NCBI RefSeq assembly: GCF_011040385.1
Contig: NZ_JAAIKB010000003.1
Coordinates: 372,001-436,000 of the forward strand
Origin: Falsiroseomonas algicola
Lineage (GTDB): Bacteria > Pseudomonadota > Alphaproteobacteria > Acetobacterales > Acetobacteraceae
Length of the DNA stretch: 64,000 bases
Direction of reading: 5' to 3'
The notes beneath the pieces are model-generated. The model saw only the letters and a list, made by a program, of their open reading frames with translations, was not told the DNA's origin and searched no databases. Position numbers and translations under genes: made by a program. How positions within the stretch are numbered: the stretch's first letter is position 1; every line of letters begins with the position of its first letter. Shown in pieces: positions 8,106-20,052 of this stretch.

Positions 8106-8153
8106 AGCACTATCCGATCAAGCTGAATCAGCTTGATCGGATGTCGTGCTTTA
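8103..8153. terminator. Long bidirectional hairpin between rlmE and the lipase-like gene
   Basis: An inner arm ATCCGATCAAGCTGA (8112-8126) pairs with TCAGCTTGATCGGAT (8128-8142) around one base. An outer arm TAAAGCAC (8103-8110) pairs with GTGCTTTA (8146-8153). The rlmE TAA is part of the stem. It separates convergent genes and should stop transcription both ways. Its near-perfect symmetry also resembles a dispersed intergenic repeat. Confidence 0.7.
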
Positions 8154-8166
8154 GAAGCAACAATTC

Positions 8167-11164
<2,998 letters not shown>

Positions 11165-11173
11165 GTCGGGCGG

Positions 11174-11196
11174 GGGCGCCGATCCGGCGCCCTTTC
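11174..11196 (+). terminator. Rho-independent terminator of guaB
   Basis: GGGCGCC (11174-11180), loop GATCC, GGCGCCC (11186-11192), then TTTC. It begins nine bases after the guaB stop. The A/T-rich stretch beyond (about 11215-11275) contains TTTAGCCGA twice and separates guaB from the convergent SPOR gene. Confidence 0.75.
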
Positions 11197-11392
11197 GCCA
11201 AGCTCTTGTTTTCGCTGAATACTACGAATTTAGCCGATTAGCCCGTTTAGCCGACTTATGCACCTTTAGTCGCGTTTTTCGTGGCCTGCCGGGGCGGCCG
11301 GCCCGCAGGGCGATGGGCGCGGCTCGGCACCGTGATATCCGGAACATAGACGGAACGGAGGCGCGAAGGCCAGCGCTTTCGGCGGGGAGGCC

Positions 11393-12487
11393 TCAGAAGC
11401 TGACCCAGCAGGGGAGTTGGCGTTCGGCCAGGCGGGCGCAGAAGCGCTCCGCCTCCTCCCGATTCGCGAAGCCGGCGACGCGCAGGCGGAAGATCGGCGG
11501 GGCGGCCTCCCGCTCCACCCGCAGGATGACCGGTGTCCGGCCGGCGGCGAGGTCCGGCAGGCGGGTGGCGAAGCCGGCCCAGTGGCGCTGCGCCTCGGCC
11601 TCGCTGCCCGCGGCGGCGATCTGGACGCGCGGGCCGGATGGCGTGGCGGGCGCCGGGCGGGTCGCGGACGGTTCGGGCAGCGTGGCGAGGATGATGGGCG
11701 GGGCTGGCGCGTCCGGTGGCGCGGCGGCGGATGGCGCTGGTTCCGCGGGCACGGGCGGGGATTGGCCGGCTTGCGGGCGGGTTGGCAGGGCGGGCGAGGG
11801 GCGCGCCGCCTCAGGGCGGGGCGTCGCGGCGAGCCGCGCGGGGGCTGGCTCGGGCTGGCGGGTAGGGGCTGGTTCGGCCTGGCGCGTGGGGGCTGGTTCG
11901 GCCTGGCGCGTGGGGGCTGGCTCGGCCTGGCGCGTGGGGGGCGTGTCGGGTTGCGGCGTCGGGGGCGGCTCGGACAGCCGCGTCGGCGCTGCCTCGGCGT
12001 GCTGCGCGGGGGCAGGCTCGGCCGGCCGTGCGGGGATGGCTTCGGCCTGCCTCGCGGACAGCGCCTGCGGCGCGGGCGTCGGTTCCGGCGGCGGTGGGGG
12101 CGGGGGTGACGCCAGGGCAATGACGGGCGTCAGTTCGGGCGGTGCGATGGCGGGTGCCGTGGCTGAGGGGGCGACCGGCGGCTCCGGCAGGGCGGAAGCG
12201 GGCAGTTCGGGCTCACGAGCCGCCGGCGCGGCCGGGGCAGGGGGCTCCGGCGGCGACGGCGCCGTGGCGGCCAGGGCGGGGAAGGCGGGTGCGACCGGCA
12301 GGGGTGGCGGGGGTTGCACCGCCTCCGACAGATCCAGCAGCCGGATGCGCGCGGCGCCGCCGCGGCCGGGCAGGACCGGGGGCAGCATGATGCGATCTTC
12401 GGGCGGCGGCGCGGCAGGCGCCTCCGCGATCGTCGATGGCGGGGCGGGCGGCGCGCAGGCCAGGAGCGGCGCGAGCAGGAGCAGCAT
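11393..12487 (-). CDS. SPOR-domain lipoprotein with a long Pro/Ala-rich linker
   Basis: The N-terminus MLLLLAPLLACAPP is a lipoprotein signal with lipobox LLAC (Cys at residue 11). A 270-residue Pro/Ala/Glu-rich region follows, containing the unit TRQAEPAP several times in a row. The last 80 residues (GPRVQIAAAG...REEAERFCARLAERQL) form a SPOR domain, which binds denuded peptidoglycan glycan strands, often at the division septum. The layout suggests a membrane-anchored protein with a flexible spacer reaching into the peptidoglycan. I use ATG 12487 because it gives a clean signal; an in-frame ATG at 12538 would add 17 residues. It is convergent with guaB. The repeat-rich linker probably varies in length between strains. 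Confidence 0.75.
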   Translation of the reverse strand: MLLLLAPLLACAPPAPPSTIAEAPAAPPPEDRIMLPPVLPGRGGAARIRLLDLSEAVQPPPPLPVAPAFPALAATAPSPPEPPAPAAPAAREPELPASALPEPPVAPSATAPAIAPPELTPVIALASPPPPPPPEPTPAPQALSARQAEAIPARPAEPAPAQHAEAAPTRLSEPPPTPQPDTPPTRQAEPAPTRQAEPAPTRQAEPAPTRQPEPAPARLAATPRPEAARPSPALPTRPQAGQSPPVPAEPAPSAAAPPDAPAPPIILATLPEPSATRPAPATPSGPRVQIAAAGSEAEAQRHWAGFATRLPDLAAGRTPVILRVEREAAPPIFRLRVAGFANREEAERFCARLAERQLPCWVSF

Positions 12488-12672
12488 GCGGCCGGCGCAA
12501 GGGGCAACCCGGCCCTGATGGCGATTGCTGCCTGTCATGCGCGCTGGCCCGGAGCCTCCTGCTGCCAAGCGCATCATGGCGGAGGCCCATGCCCTCCGCT
12601 ACCGCCCCTGTTGCATCCGGGCGCCCCTTGCTTCCGGTCCAGGGGGAGCGGCGCTCCCCCTGCCTTGTCGCG

Positions 12673-13173
12673 TCAGCGGCGCTGGGGCGGGATTTCGCTG
12701 ATGCGCAGCGTCGCGCGCTGGGGCGCGCCGCGCTCGAAGGTGCCGATCCAGATGTTGTAGTTCCCGCTCTGCGGGTTCTGGATGACGATGCCGGGGTTCA
12801 CGCCATCGAAATCGTCGTTGCAGATCCAGCGGCCGGAGGCGTCGTTGATGACCAGCGTGGTGTCGACGTTGGCGACGACAGAGATGTAGAGGGGGTACTG
12901 GCCGGAGGTGTAGTTGAGGTCCACGTCGGGCTTGGAGAAGTCGATCCAGCCGGCGCAGTCGGGGCCGATGCCGGTGGCTTCGCGGTCGCCGCCGGCTTCC
13001 ACCTGCACCTGGTGCGGGTCGGGCTCGAAGCCCGCGCGGAGGTTGGCGGTGGCGTAGCGCGGCTGCGCCTGCCAGTTCGGCGTGGCGTTGGGCGCGGCGC
13101 CCTTCTGCTGCGCCATCACTCCGGCCGTGGCCATGACCAGCATTGCGCCGGCGGCGGCGATCGTCCTCAGCAT
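12673..13173 (-). CDS. Secreted beta-sandwich (PPC-like) protein
   Basis: This 166-aa protein begins MLRTIAAAGAMLVMATAGVM-AQQ, a Sec signal peptide with cleavage after the Ala near residue 20. The mature part contains PDCAGWIDFSKPDVDL and an Asp-rich strand pattern (ISVVANVDTTLVINDASG, WICNDDF, GNYNIWIGTF) typical of PPC-like (bacterial pre-peptidase C-terminal) beta-sandwich proteins of alphaproteobacteria. It has no protease catalytic residues, although similar proteins are often labelled peptidase. ATG 13173 has AGAGGA eight bases upstream, whereas the alternative ATG 13179 sits too close to it. It is divergent from the HAD gene. A periplasmic or extracellular role is likely; function unknown. 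Confidence 0.6.
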   Translation of the reverse strand: MLRTIAAAGAMLVMATAGVMAQQKGAAPNATPNWQAQPRYATANLRAGFEPDPHQVQVEAGGDREATGIGPDCAGWIDFSKPDVDLNYTSGQYPLYISVVANVDTTLVINDASGRWICNDDFDGVNPGIVIQNPQSGNYNIWIGTFERGAPQRATLRISEIPPQRR

Positions 13174-13402
13174 CTGCATTTCCTCTTCGGCGCGCTGGAA
13201 TGCGCGTCGTTCCGCATCTTGAACCCGGGCCGGGGTCGTGCCGCAAGGGGCGCGCAACCGATTGAAACACATCGCGGCTTGGTGATCGGGGGCGGTGATC
13301 CAGGGGTGGCGTTCGGCCGTATCGCGCGCGGCCGGCACCGTTGTGCTTGCCGCCGCCGCCCGGCGGGGCGACCATCGGATCGAGGAAGGACAACAGACCC
13401 CC

Positions 13403-14101
13403 ATGGCATCATCCCCGGCGCCCCGGCCCGAACCGGTCGGCGCCTGCGTCTTCGACGCCTATGGCACGCTGCTCGACGTCCATGCGGCGGTTGGCCGGCA
13501 TGCCGCCGGGCTGGGCGACCAGGCCTGGGCGCTGTCCGCGCTGTGGCGGGCGAAGCAGCTGGAGTATTCCTGGATCTTCTCCCAGGCCGGCGACTACGAG
13601 GATTTCGAGACGCTGACCGAACGCGCGCTGGATGTGGCGCTGGCGACGCACGGGATCGCCGATCCCGGCCTGCGGGGCGCGCTGCTGGCGGCCTACCGGG
13701 AACTGGATGCCTTCCCGGATGCGGCACCGGCGCTGGCGGCGCTGCGGGCGCGGGGGGTGGCGACGGCGATCCTGTCCAACGGGTCGCCGGGGATGCTGGC
13801 GGCGGCGACGGGGGCGGCTGGGCTGGCGCCGCTGCTGGATGCGGTGCTGTCGGTGGACGATCTGCGCCTCTACAAGCCGGCGCCCCGCGTCTATGCGCTG
13901 GCTGCCATGCGCTTCGCCTGCGCGCCGCGTGACATCGTCTTCGTTTCGGGCAATGCCTGGGATGCCTATGGGGCGGCGCGCTTCGGCTGCCGCGTCCTCT
14001 GGCTGAACCGCACCCCCCAACCCGAGGAATACGGGCTGGACCGCCTGGCGGAGGGGCGCATCACGACCCTCGCCGAACTGCCTGATCGGATTTTCGCATG
14101 A
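13403..14101 (+). CDS. Haloacid dehalogenase type II (HAD family)
   Basis: This 232-aa member of the L-2-haloacid dehalogenase branch of the HAD superfamily replaces the halogen of short 2-haloalkanoates with hydroxide through an aspartyl ester. HAD motif I is VFDAYGTLLD with nucleophile Asp18. Motif II is ILSNGSP, motif III is the Lys in RLYKPAPRVY, and motif IV is FVSGNAWDAYGA; the SGNAWDAxGA form is typical of the dehalogenase subgroup. ATG 13403 follows a GAGGAAGGA ribosome site. Its stop overlaps the start of the RsmB-like gene as ATGA. The true substrate may be another small acid or phosphoester. Confidence 0.8.
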   Translation: MASSPAPRPEPVGACVFDAYGTLLDVHAAVGRHAAGLGDQAWALSALWRAKQLEYSWIFSQAGDYEDFETLTERALDVALATHGIADPGLRGALLAAYRELDAFPDAAPALAALRARGVATAILSNGSPGMLAAATGAAGLAPLLDAVLSVDDLRLYKPAPRVYALAAMRFACAPRDIVFVSGNAWDAYGAARFGCRVLWLNRTPQPEEYGLDRLAEGRITTLAELPDRIFA

Positions 14102-15411
14102 CACCCGCCGCGCGGCTTGCTGCCGCGATCGACCTTCTCGCAGCCGTGGAGGCCTCCCCGCGCCGTCCGGCCGATGGCATCGCCAACGACTTCTTCCGGG
14201 CCCGCCGCTACATCGGCAGTTCCGACCGGCGCAACGTCTCCGACCGCGCCTGGGGGGTGATCCGGCAGCGGCTGCGGCTCGCCTGGCATTTCGAGCAGGT
14301 GGGGGAGGCGCGGCCGGGCGCTCGGCTGCTGGTGGCCGGCCATCTGCTGGTGGCGGAGGGCTGGCTGCTGGACGGCATCGCCCAGAACTATTCGGGCGAA
14401 CGCTTCTGTGCCGGGCCGCTGACGGAGCATGAGCTGGCGGTGCTGAAGAAGCTGGAGGGGCGCCCCCTGGTGCATCCCGACATGCCGGAGGGGCCGCGGC
14501 TGAACCTGCCGGACTGGGCGCTGCCGGGGCTGAAGGCCCGGTTCGGGGAGGGGCTGGCGGCCGAAGCCGCCGCGATGGAGGAGGCGGCGCCGCTCGACCT
14601 GCGGGCCAACCTGCTGAAGGGCACGCGGGATGTCGTGCTGGCGGCGCTGACCGGGGAGGGGGTGCCGGCGACGGTGACGCCGCTCTCGCCCTGGGGGCTG
14701 CGGGTGCCGGACCGGCGGCCGGTGGGGGCGACCCGCGCGTATCTGGAGGGCCTGGTCGAGATCCAGGACGAGGGCAGCCAGCTCATCGCGCTGCTGACGG
14801 ATGCGAAGCCCGGGATGCGGGTGGTGGATTACTGCGCGGGGGCGGCGGGCAAGACGCTGGCGATCGCGGCCACCATGGACAACAAGGGCCACATCGTCGC
14901 CTGCGATGTCTCCGCGACCCGGCTGGAGGGGGCGGTGAAGCGCCTGCGCCGCGCCGGCGTCCATAATGCGGAACGGCACCTGCTGGCCGCCGGCGACAAG
15001 TGGCGGAAGCGGAACTCGAGAAAATTCGACCGCGTGCTGGTGGATGCGCCCTGCACGGGCAGCGGCACCTGGCGGCGCAATCCGGATGCCCGCATCCGCA
15101 CCAATGCGCGCGACCTGGCGGAGCTGGTGGAGAAGCAGGCGGCCATCCTGGCGGATGCCGCGGAATTGGTGCGGCCGGGCGGCAGGCTGGTCTACGCTAC
15201 CTGTTCCCTGCTGCCGGAGGAGGATGAGTTGCAGGTCGAGCGCTTTCTGCGCGAGCATCCGGACTTCGCGGCGGTGCCGGTACCGGGGCTCTGGGCCGGG
15301 CTGGCGCCGGGCGTGGCGTCTCCGGTGGAGGAGGATGCGATGGCCCTGTCCCCGGCGCGGCATGGCACGGATGGGTTCTTCGCGGCCGTGATGCAGCGGC
15401 GCGCGGCCTGA
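14098..15411 (+). CDS. RsmB family rRNA (cytosine-5) methyltransferase
   Basis: This 437-aa SAM-dependent RNA m5C methyltransferase of the Nol1/Nop2/RsmB type has a NusB-like helical N-terminus (about 1-140) and a Rossmann domain starting VVDYCAGAAGKT (242-252). The two catalytic cysteines are Cys319 in DAPCTGSG and Cys369 in YATCS, the motif IV and VI pair. This is a complete active site. The likely target is a cytosine in 16S rRNA, but the exact position cannot be told from sequence. It is translationally coupled to the HAD gene (ATGA at 14098). A GNAT gene follows after 25 bases. Confidence 0.85.
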   Translation: MTPAARLAAAIDLLAAVEASPRRPADGIANDFFRARRYIGSSDRRNVSDRAWGVIRQRLRLAWHFEQVGEARPGARLLVAGHLLVAEGWLLDGIAQNYSGERFCAGPLTEHELAVLKKLEGRPLVHPDMPEGPRLNLPDWALPGLKARFGEGLAAEAAAMEEAAPLDLRANLLKGTRDVVLAALTGEGVPATVTPLSPWGLRVPDRRPVGATRAYLEGLVEIQDEGSQLIALLTDAKPGMRVVDYCAGAAGKTLAIAATMDNKGHIVACDVSATRLEGAVKRLRRAGVHNAERHLLAAGDKWRKRNSRKFDRVLVDAPCTGSGTWRRNPDARIRTNARDLAELVEKQAAILADAAELVRPGGRLVYATCSLLPEEDELQVERFLREHPDFAAVPVPGLWAGLAPGVASPVEEDAMALSPARHGTDGFFAAVMQRRAA

Positions 15412-15436
15412 TGGGGCGGGCGGCGGGGAAGCGCCG

Positions 15437-16030
15437 ATGATCTGCATTCGCCGCGCCCGGCCGGGCGATGCCGCGGGGATCGCGGCGGTGCATGTGGCGG
15501 CCTGGCGCAGCGCCTATGCCGGCATCCTGGGCGATGGCTACCTGGCGGGGCTGTCGGAGGCGCGGATGGCCGCCTTCTACCAGCGCGCCATCCTGGACCG
15601 GCGGGACGGGCATGCCGTCTTCGTCGCGACCGCGGGCGGGGGCGACCAGCCGGCGCCGGAGGGCGACGGCCCCGCGCCGCGGGAGGCGCCGGTGGTGGGC
15701 TTCGCCTCCGGCGGGCGGGCCAGGCGGCGTGGCCTGGCAGAGGGCGAGGTCGAGACGCTCTATGTGCTGGATGATTTCCGGGAACGCGCCGTCGGGCGGC
15801 GGCTGATGCGGGCCATGGGGGCGCATCTGCGCGCCATCGGCTGCAATTCAGCCATGGCCTGGGTGCTGGAGGACAATCCGAGCCGCTTCTTCTACCGGCA
15901 CCTCGGCGGGCGGATGGCGATGCGGGAATCGATCCGGGTGGCGGGTCAGGGGGTGGAGCAGGTGGCGATGGTCTGGGACCCCATCGACGTGCTGCTGGCG
16001 GCGACCCTGACGACGCCGGAAGGCAGTTAG
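15437..16030 (+). CDS. GNAT family N-acetyltransferase
   Basis: This 197-aa protein begins MICIRRARPGDAAGIAAVHV, the usual opening strand and helix of GNAT enzymes. The acetyl-CoA region is visible as ETLYVLDDFRERAVGRRLM, where the classic R/QxxGxG/A loop appears as RAVGRR. AMAWVLEDNPSRFFYRHLGG is the typical final motif B segment. A low-complexity insert (about 72-90, Gly/Pro-rich) lies between strands. The acceptor (small molecule or protein N-terminus) is unknown. It follows the RsmB-like gene by 25 bases and precedes guaA by 48, so it may be read with both. Confidence 0.8.
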   Translation: MICIRRARPGDAAGIAAVHVAAWRSAYAGILGDGYLAGLSEARMAAFYQRAILDRRDGHAVFVATAGGGDQPAPEGDGPAPREAPVVGFASGGRARRRGLAEGEVETLYVLDDFRERAVGRRLMRAMGAHLRAIGCNSAMAWVLEDNPSRFFYRHLGGRMAMRESIRVAGQGVEQVAMVWDPIDVLLAATLTTPEGS

Positions 16031-16078
16031 CCCGCCTTCCCGCTTGCCCCCGCGCCGGGGTTGTGGTCATGACCCGCC

Positions 16079-17665
16079 ATGACGCAGACCGACACCCTCC
16101 CCGACATCCCCGCCCGGCATGAGCGCATCCTGGTGCTCGATTTCGGGAGCCAGGTGACCCAGCTGATCGCCAGGCGGCTCCGCGAGAGCGGGGTGTATTG
16201 CGAGATCTGGCCCTTCAACGCGGCGCCGGAACAGCGCATCCGGGATTTCGACCCCAAGGGCATCATCCTCTCCGGCGGGCCGGCCAGCGTGACGGAGGGG
16301 GAGAGTCCCCGGGCCCCGGACTATGTCTTCGAATCGGGGCTGCCGGTGCTCGGCATCTGCTACGGGCAGCAGACCCTGGCCCATCAGCTCGGCGGCACGG
16401 TGGAGGGCGGGCATGCCCGCGAATTCGGCCGCGCCTTCATCGACGTGACCGGCGACTGCGCCATCACCCAGGGTGTCTGGGCGAAGGGGGCGCGCGAGCA
16501 GGTGTGGATGTCGCATGGCGACCGCATCACGCAGCTGCCGCCGGGGTTCCGGGTGGTCGCTTCGAGCGAGGGTGCGCCCTTCGCGCTGATCGCCAATGAC
16601 GAGCGCCACTACTACGGCACCATGTTCCATCCGGAAGTCGTGCACACGCCGCATGGCGCGCAACTGCTGCGGAACTTCACGCACCTCGTCTGCGGCTGCC
16701 GTGGCGACTGGACCATGGGCGCCTTCCGCGCCGAGATGATCGAGAAGATCCGCGCCCAGGTCGGCACCGGCCGCGTGATCTGCGGGCTGTCGGGCGGCGT
16801 CGATTCCTCGGTGGCGGCGGTGCTGCTGCATGAGGCGATCGGCGACCAGCTGACCTGCATCTATGTCGACCACGGGCTGATGCGGGCGAACGAATCGCAG
16901 CAGGTGGTCAGCACCTTCCGCGACCGCTTCAACATCAAGCTGGTGCACCGGGACGCCAGCGACCTGTTCCTCGGCCAGCTGAGCGGCGTCACGGATCCCG
17001 AGATCAAGCGCAAGACGATCGGGCGGCTGTTCATCGAGGTGTTCGAGGAGGAGCAGAACAAGGTCGGCGGCGCCGACTTCCTGGCGCAGGGGACGCTCTA
17101 TCCCGACGTGATCGAGAGCGTGTCGGCGACCGGCGGGCCTTCGGTGACGATCAAGTCCCACCACAATGTCGGCGGCCTGCCCGAGGGCATGCGCATGAAG
17201 CTGGTGGAGCCGCTGCGCGAGCTGTTCAAGGACGAGGTCCGCGTGCTGGGCCGCGAGCTTGGCATCCCGGAGGAGATCGTGGGCCGCCACCCCTTCCCGG
17301 GCCCGGGCCTCGCCATCCGCATCCCGGGCGAGGTGACGCGGGAGAAGGCGGACCTGCTGCGGAAGGTGGATGTCATCTACCTCGAGGAGATCCGCGCGGC
17401 GGGGCTCTATGATTCGATCTGGCAGGCCTTCGCGGTGCTGCTGCCGGTGCGGACCGTGGGCGTGATGGGCGATGGCCGGACCTACGACATGGCCTGCGCG
17501 CTGCGCGCCGTGACCAGCACGGATGGCATGACGGCCGATGTCTATCCCTTCAGCATGGAGTTCCTGAGCCGGGTGTCGAACCGGATCGTGAACGAGGTGC
17601 GGGGCATCAACCGCGTGACCTACGACATCACGAGCAAGCCGCCGGGCACGATCGAGTGGGAGTGA
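16079..17665 (+). CDS. guaA: GMP synthase (glutamine-hydrolysing)
   Basis: GuaA converts XMP to GMP with ATP and glutamine. The 528-aa protein has a class I glutamine amidotransferase domain (about 15-205), with catalytic Cys in [12 protein letters not shown] and His/Glu in [10 protein letters not shown]. The ATP-pyrophosphatase domain follows with P-loop [14 protein letters not shown], and then the dimerisation domain ending [15 protein letters not shown], the standard GuaA terminus. All key motifs are intact. ATG 16079 overlaps an out-of-frame ATGACC ten bases earlier. Its 3' end overlaps the convergent small gene at 17628 by 38 bases. Confidence 0.97.
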   Translation: MTQTDTLPDIPARHERILVLDFGSQVTQLIARRLRESGVYCEIWPFNAAPEQRIRDFDPKGIILSGGPASVTEGESPRAPDYVFESGLPVLGICYGQQTLAHQLGGTVEGGHAREFGRAFIDVTGDCAITQGVWAKGAREQVWMSHGDRITQLPPGFRVVASSEGAPFALIANDERHYYGTMFHPEVVHTPHGAQLLRNFTHLVCGCRGDWTMGAFRAEMIEKIRAQVGTGRVICGLSGGVDSSVAAVLLHEAIGDQLTCIYVDHGLMRANESQQVVSTFRDRFNIKLVHRDASDLFLGQLSGVTDPEIKRKTIGRLFIEVFEEEQNKVGGADFLAQGTLYPDVIESVSATGGPSVTIKSHHNVGGLPEGMRMKLVEPLRELFKDEVRVLGRELGIPEEIVGRHPFPGPGLAIRIPGEVTREKADLLRKVDVIYLEEIRAAGLYDSIWQAFAVLLPVRTVGVMGDGRTYDMACALRAVTSTDGMTADVYPFSMEFLSRVSNRIVNEVRGINRVTYDITSKPPGTIEWE

Positions 17666-18041
17666 GGCGCGCCGCCCGCCGCTGACGCCGCGGGCAGGCG
17701 GCGTCGTAGCGGAGCACCGTGGCGCCGGCGGCCTGGTGGGGCAGGGGCGTGCCCCAGCGGGCCGCGTGCGCGGCGGCGAAATCCTGGCGCTCCAGCGCCT
17801 CGCAGCGGTCGATGTGGTTCAGCAGCCGGCGCTCGGCGCGCTCGCTGCTGCCGGTGCGGCGGCGGAACAGGCGCCAGAGCATCAGCGCATTCACCGCCCA
17901 GCCATCATAGCTGTGTTCCTGCAGGCGCTGGCGGAGGCGCGGTGGCAGCGCATCGAAGGCGGCCCAGTCATCGCCGCTGAAGCGGCGCCAGAGGCGGGGG
18001 CGTTCGGTGACGTCGTTCGGTGAGGCGGCCGGGGTCTGCAT
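17628..18041 (-). CDS. DUF6525-like small conserved protein
   Basis: This 137-aa soluble protein has a core [20 protein letters not shown] followed by [11 protein letters not shown] and [18 protein letters not shown] recognise this helical pattern from uncharacterised alphaproteobacterial proteins (DUF6525-like), but I am not certain of the family number. The C-terminal 30 residues are Arg/Pro-rich and overlap the end of guaA antisense by 38 bases; they may be a poorly conserved tail. A short A/T-rich stretch with two TTATAACA-like sequences lies just upstream (about 18041-18060) and probably holds its promoter. No function can be given. Confidence 0.55.
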   Translation of the reverse strand: MQTPAASPNDVTERPRLWRRFSGDDWAAFDALPPRLRQRLQEHSYDGWAVNALMLWRLFRRRTGSSERAERRLLNHIDRCEALERQDFAAAHAARWGTPLPHQAAGATVLRYDAACPRRQRRAARLTPTRSCPAACS

Positions 18042-18071
18042 TGTTATAACATAACAAAACGACGATGCGCT

Positions 18072-19550
18072 TCAACCGGGGCGGCACCGCATCCAGGCGG
18101 CCAGGGCGGTGACCGTGGCGGCGGCGGCCAGCAGCGCGGCGCTGGCGGGCTCCGCCAGGAAGACGGACCAGTCGCCCCGGGCCAGGACCAGCGCGCGGCG
18201 CAGCGCTTCCTCGAAGGGGGCGGCCAGGGTGAAGCCGATCAGCAAGGGGGTCGGGTCCAGCCGCGCGCGGGCCAGCGCCCATCCCAGCAGCGCGAAGCCG
18301 AGCAGCAGCCAGAGGTCGAAGACGCTGCCCGAACTGGCCCAGAGGCCGCCGCAACTCAGCACGATGACGATGGCGGCCAGCAGGCGCAGCGGCAGCCGCA
18401 GCACCGCGGCCCAGAGCCCGACGAAGGGCAGGTTGAGGGCCACCAGCATGGCATTGCCCACCAGCATCGACAGGATGATGGCGCCGACCAGATCGGGCCG
18501 CTCCGCCACCACCGCGGGGCCGGGGGCGATGCCCTGCAGGAACATCGCCCCCGCCAGCACGGCCATGGTCGCATTGGCGGGCAGGCCGAGGGCCAGCAGC
18601 GGCGCGAAGGAGGTCTGGGCGGCGGCGTTGTTCGCGGCCTCCGGCGCCGCGACGCCGGCCATCTCGCCCTGGCCCCAGCGGCCGCGGCGGCGGAACAGGC
18701 CTCGCTCCGCCGCCTGCGCGGCCAGCGCCGCCAGCAGGGTGGAGGCGCCGGGCAGCAGGCCGATGGCGCTGCCGATGAGGCTGCCGCGCAGGGCGGGGGC
18801 GGTGGCGGCCGCGACCTCCCGCCGCGCGGGCCAGGGGGAGCCGACCGGCAGGGTGCGCCGCGCGGCGCCGCCGGATTCGAGGGCGCGGATCAGCTCCGCC
18901 ACGCCGAACAGGCCCATGGCGAGCGGGATGAAGCCGATGCCGTCGGCGAGTTCGGGGATGCCGAAGGTGAAGCGCGGCCGCCCGCCGGCGACATCGGTGC
19001 CGACCAGGCCGAGCAGCGCGCCGAGCGCCGCCAGCGCCCAGGCCGCGAGCAGCGGGGCGGGGGAGAGCGCGACGGCGGCGGCCACGCCCAGCAGCATCAG
19101 CGCCGCCGTCTCCGCCGGGCCGAAGGCGATGGCGAAGCGCGCCAGCGGCGCCAGCAGCAGCGCCAGGACTACGGCCGCGACCAGGCCGCCGAGGAGGGAG
19201 GCGAGGGCGGCGATGCCGAGCGCCGGCCCCGCCCGCCCGGCGCGGGCGAGCAGGTGGCCCTCCTGCGCCGTGACGATGCCGGAGGCCTCGCCCGGCACGC
19301 GCAGCAGGATGGCGGTGGTGGAGGAGCCGTACTGCGCGCCGTAGTAGATGCCGGCCAGCATGATGAGCGCGCCCGCCGGCGGCAGCGCGAAGGTGACGGG
19401 CAGCAGCAGTGCGATGGTCGCGACGGGCCCGAGGCCGGGTAGCACGCCGACCAGCGTGCCGAGCGCCACGCCCGCCAGGCAGAGCAGCAGGTTGGCCGGT
19501 TCCAGGGCGGGGCCAAGCCCCGCGTAGAGCATCGCCAGCGCCTCCGTCAT
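18072..19550 (-). CDS. tctA: Tripartite tricarboxylate transporter large permease TctA
   Basis: This 492-aa integral membrane protein of the TctA family is the main channel subunit of a tripartite tricarboxylate transporter, which imports carboxylates delivered by a periplasmic TctC receptor. It has about 11-12 hydrophobic segments. The family signature VGVLPGLGPVATIALLLPVTF appears near residue 35, and the second inverted half has IGLLPGASTLLAALAA. GIYYGAQYGSSTTAILLRVPGEASG is the conserved loop after the first hairpin. Its ATG overlaps the tctB stop as ATGA. The receptor gene lies divergently at 20053. Confidence 0.9.
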   Translation of the reverse strand: MTEALAMLYAGLGPALEPANLLLCLAGVALGTLVGVLPGLGPVATIALLLPVTFALPPAGALIMLAGIYYGAQYGSSTTAILLRVPGEASGIVTAQEGHLLARAGRAGPALGIAALASLLGGLVAAVVLALLLAPLARFAIAFGPAETAALMLLGVAAAVALSPAPLLAAWALAALGALLGLVGTDVAGGRPRFTFGIPELADGIGFIPLAMGLFGVAELIRALESGGAARRTLPVGSPWPARREVAAATAPALRGSLIGSAIGLLPGASTLLAALAAQAAERGLFRRRGRWGQGEMAGVAAPEAANNAAAQTSFAPLLALGLPANATMAVLAGAMFLQGIAPGPAVVAERPDLVGAIILSMLVGNAMLVALNLPFVGLWAAVLRLPLRLLAAIVIVLSCGGLWASSGSVFDLWLLLGFALLGWALARARLDPTPLLIGFTLAAPFEEALRRALVLARGDWSVFLAEPASAALLAAAATVTALAAWMRCRPG

Positions 19551-20008
19551 CGCGGGAGGCCGATGACGGGCGTGGGGAGGCCAAGCGCGCCCAGGAAGAG
19601 CGCCGTGGCGGCCACGGCCAGTGCCGCGCCGCCCGCCAGGATGGCGCGCAGCCGCAGCCCCGGCGCGGCGGCCAAGGCGAGGCTGCCCGCGGCCCAGGAG
19701 GCCGGCAGGAAACCGACCCAGGGCAGCAGCAGCGCGAAGCCCGCCACCGCCAGGCAGAGCATCGCCCCCGCCCTGGCGCCGCCCCGGCCCGCCGGCGGGG
19801 CGCCGCGCGCCGTCGCGGCCTGCAGCAGGCCGAGCGCCACCAGGGCGCCGGCGATCAGCGCCGGCACGAAGCCCGGCCCCGGCCGGCCCGAGGGCAGGCG
19901 GAAGGGCTGGCCGAGGGCGACCGCCAGGCAGGCGAGGCCGATCGCGGCCAGCGCCAGGCCCGGCGCGGCAGCAGCCACGCGAATGCGAATGAGTTGCAAA
20001 AAAGTCAT
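19547..20008 (-). CDS. tctB: Tripartite tricarboxylate transporter small subunit TctB
   Basis: TctB is the small, poorly conserved membrane subunit of the same transporter. This 153-aa protein has four hydrophobic helices (about residues 12-32, 45-65, 83-103 and 115-145) and the family-like segment GPGFVPALIAGALVALGLLQ. I place the start at ATG 20008; an in-frame ATG at 20035 would add nine residues. Neither has a strong ribosome site. Its stop overlaps tctA (ATGA), so translation is coupled. The divergent tctC starts 44 bases from ATG 20008, so the promoters must overlap. Confidence 0.8.
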   Translation of the reverse strand: MTFLQLIRIRVAAAAPGLALAAIGLACLAVALGQPFRLPSGRPGPGFVPALIAGALVALGLLQAATARGAPPAGRGGARAGAMLCLAVAGFALLLPWVGFLPASWAAGSLALAAAPGLRLRAILAGGAALAVAATALFLGALGLPTPVIGLPR

Positions 20009-20052
20009 GTGCTGCTCATATCGCGTCCAGCACATCCCTGGGAGTCCCCCTC

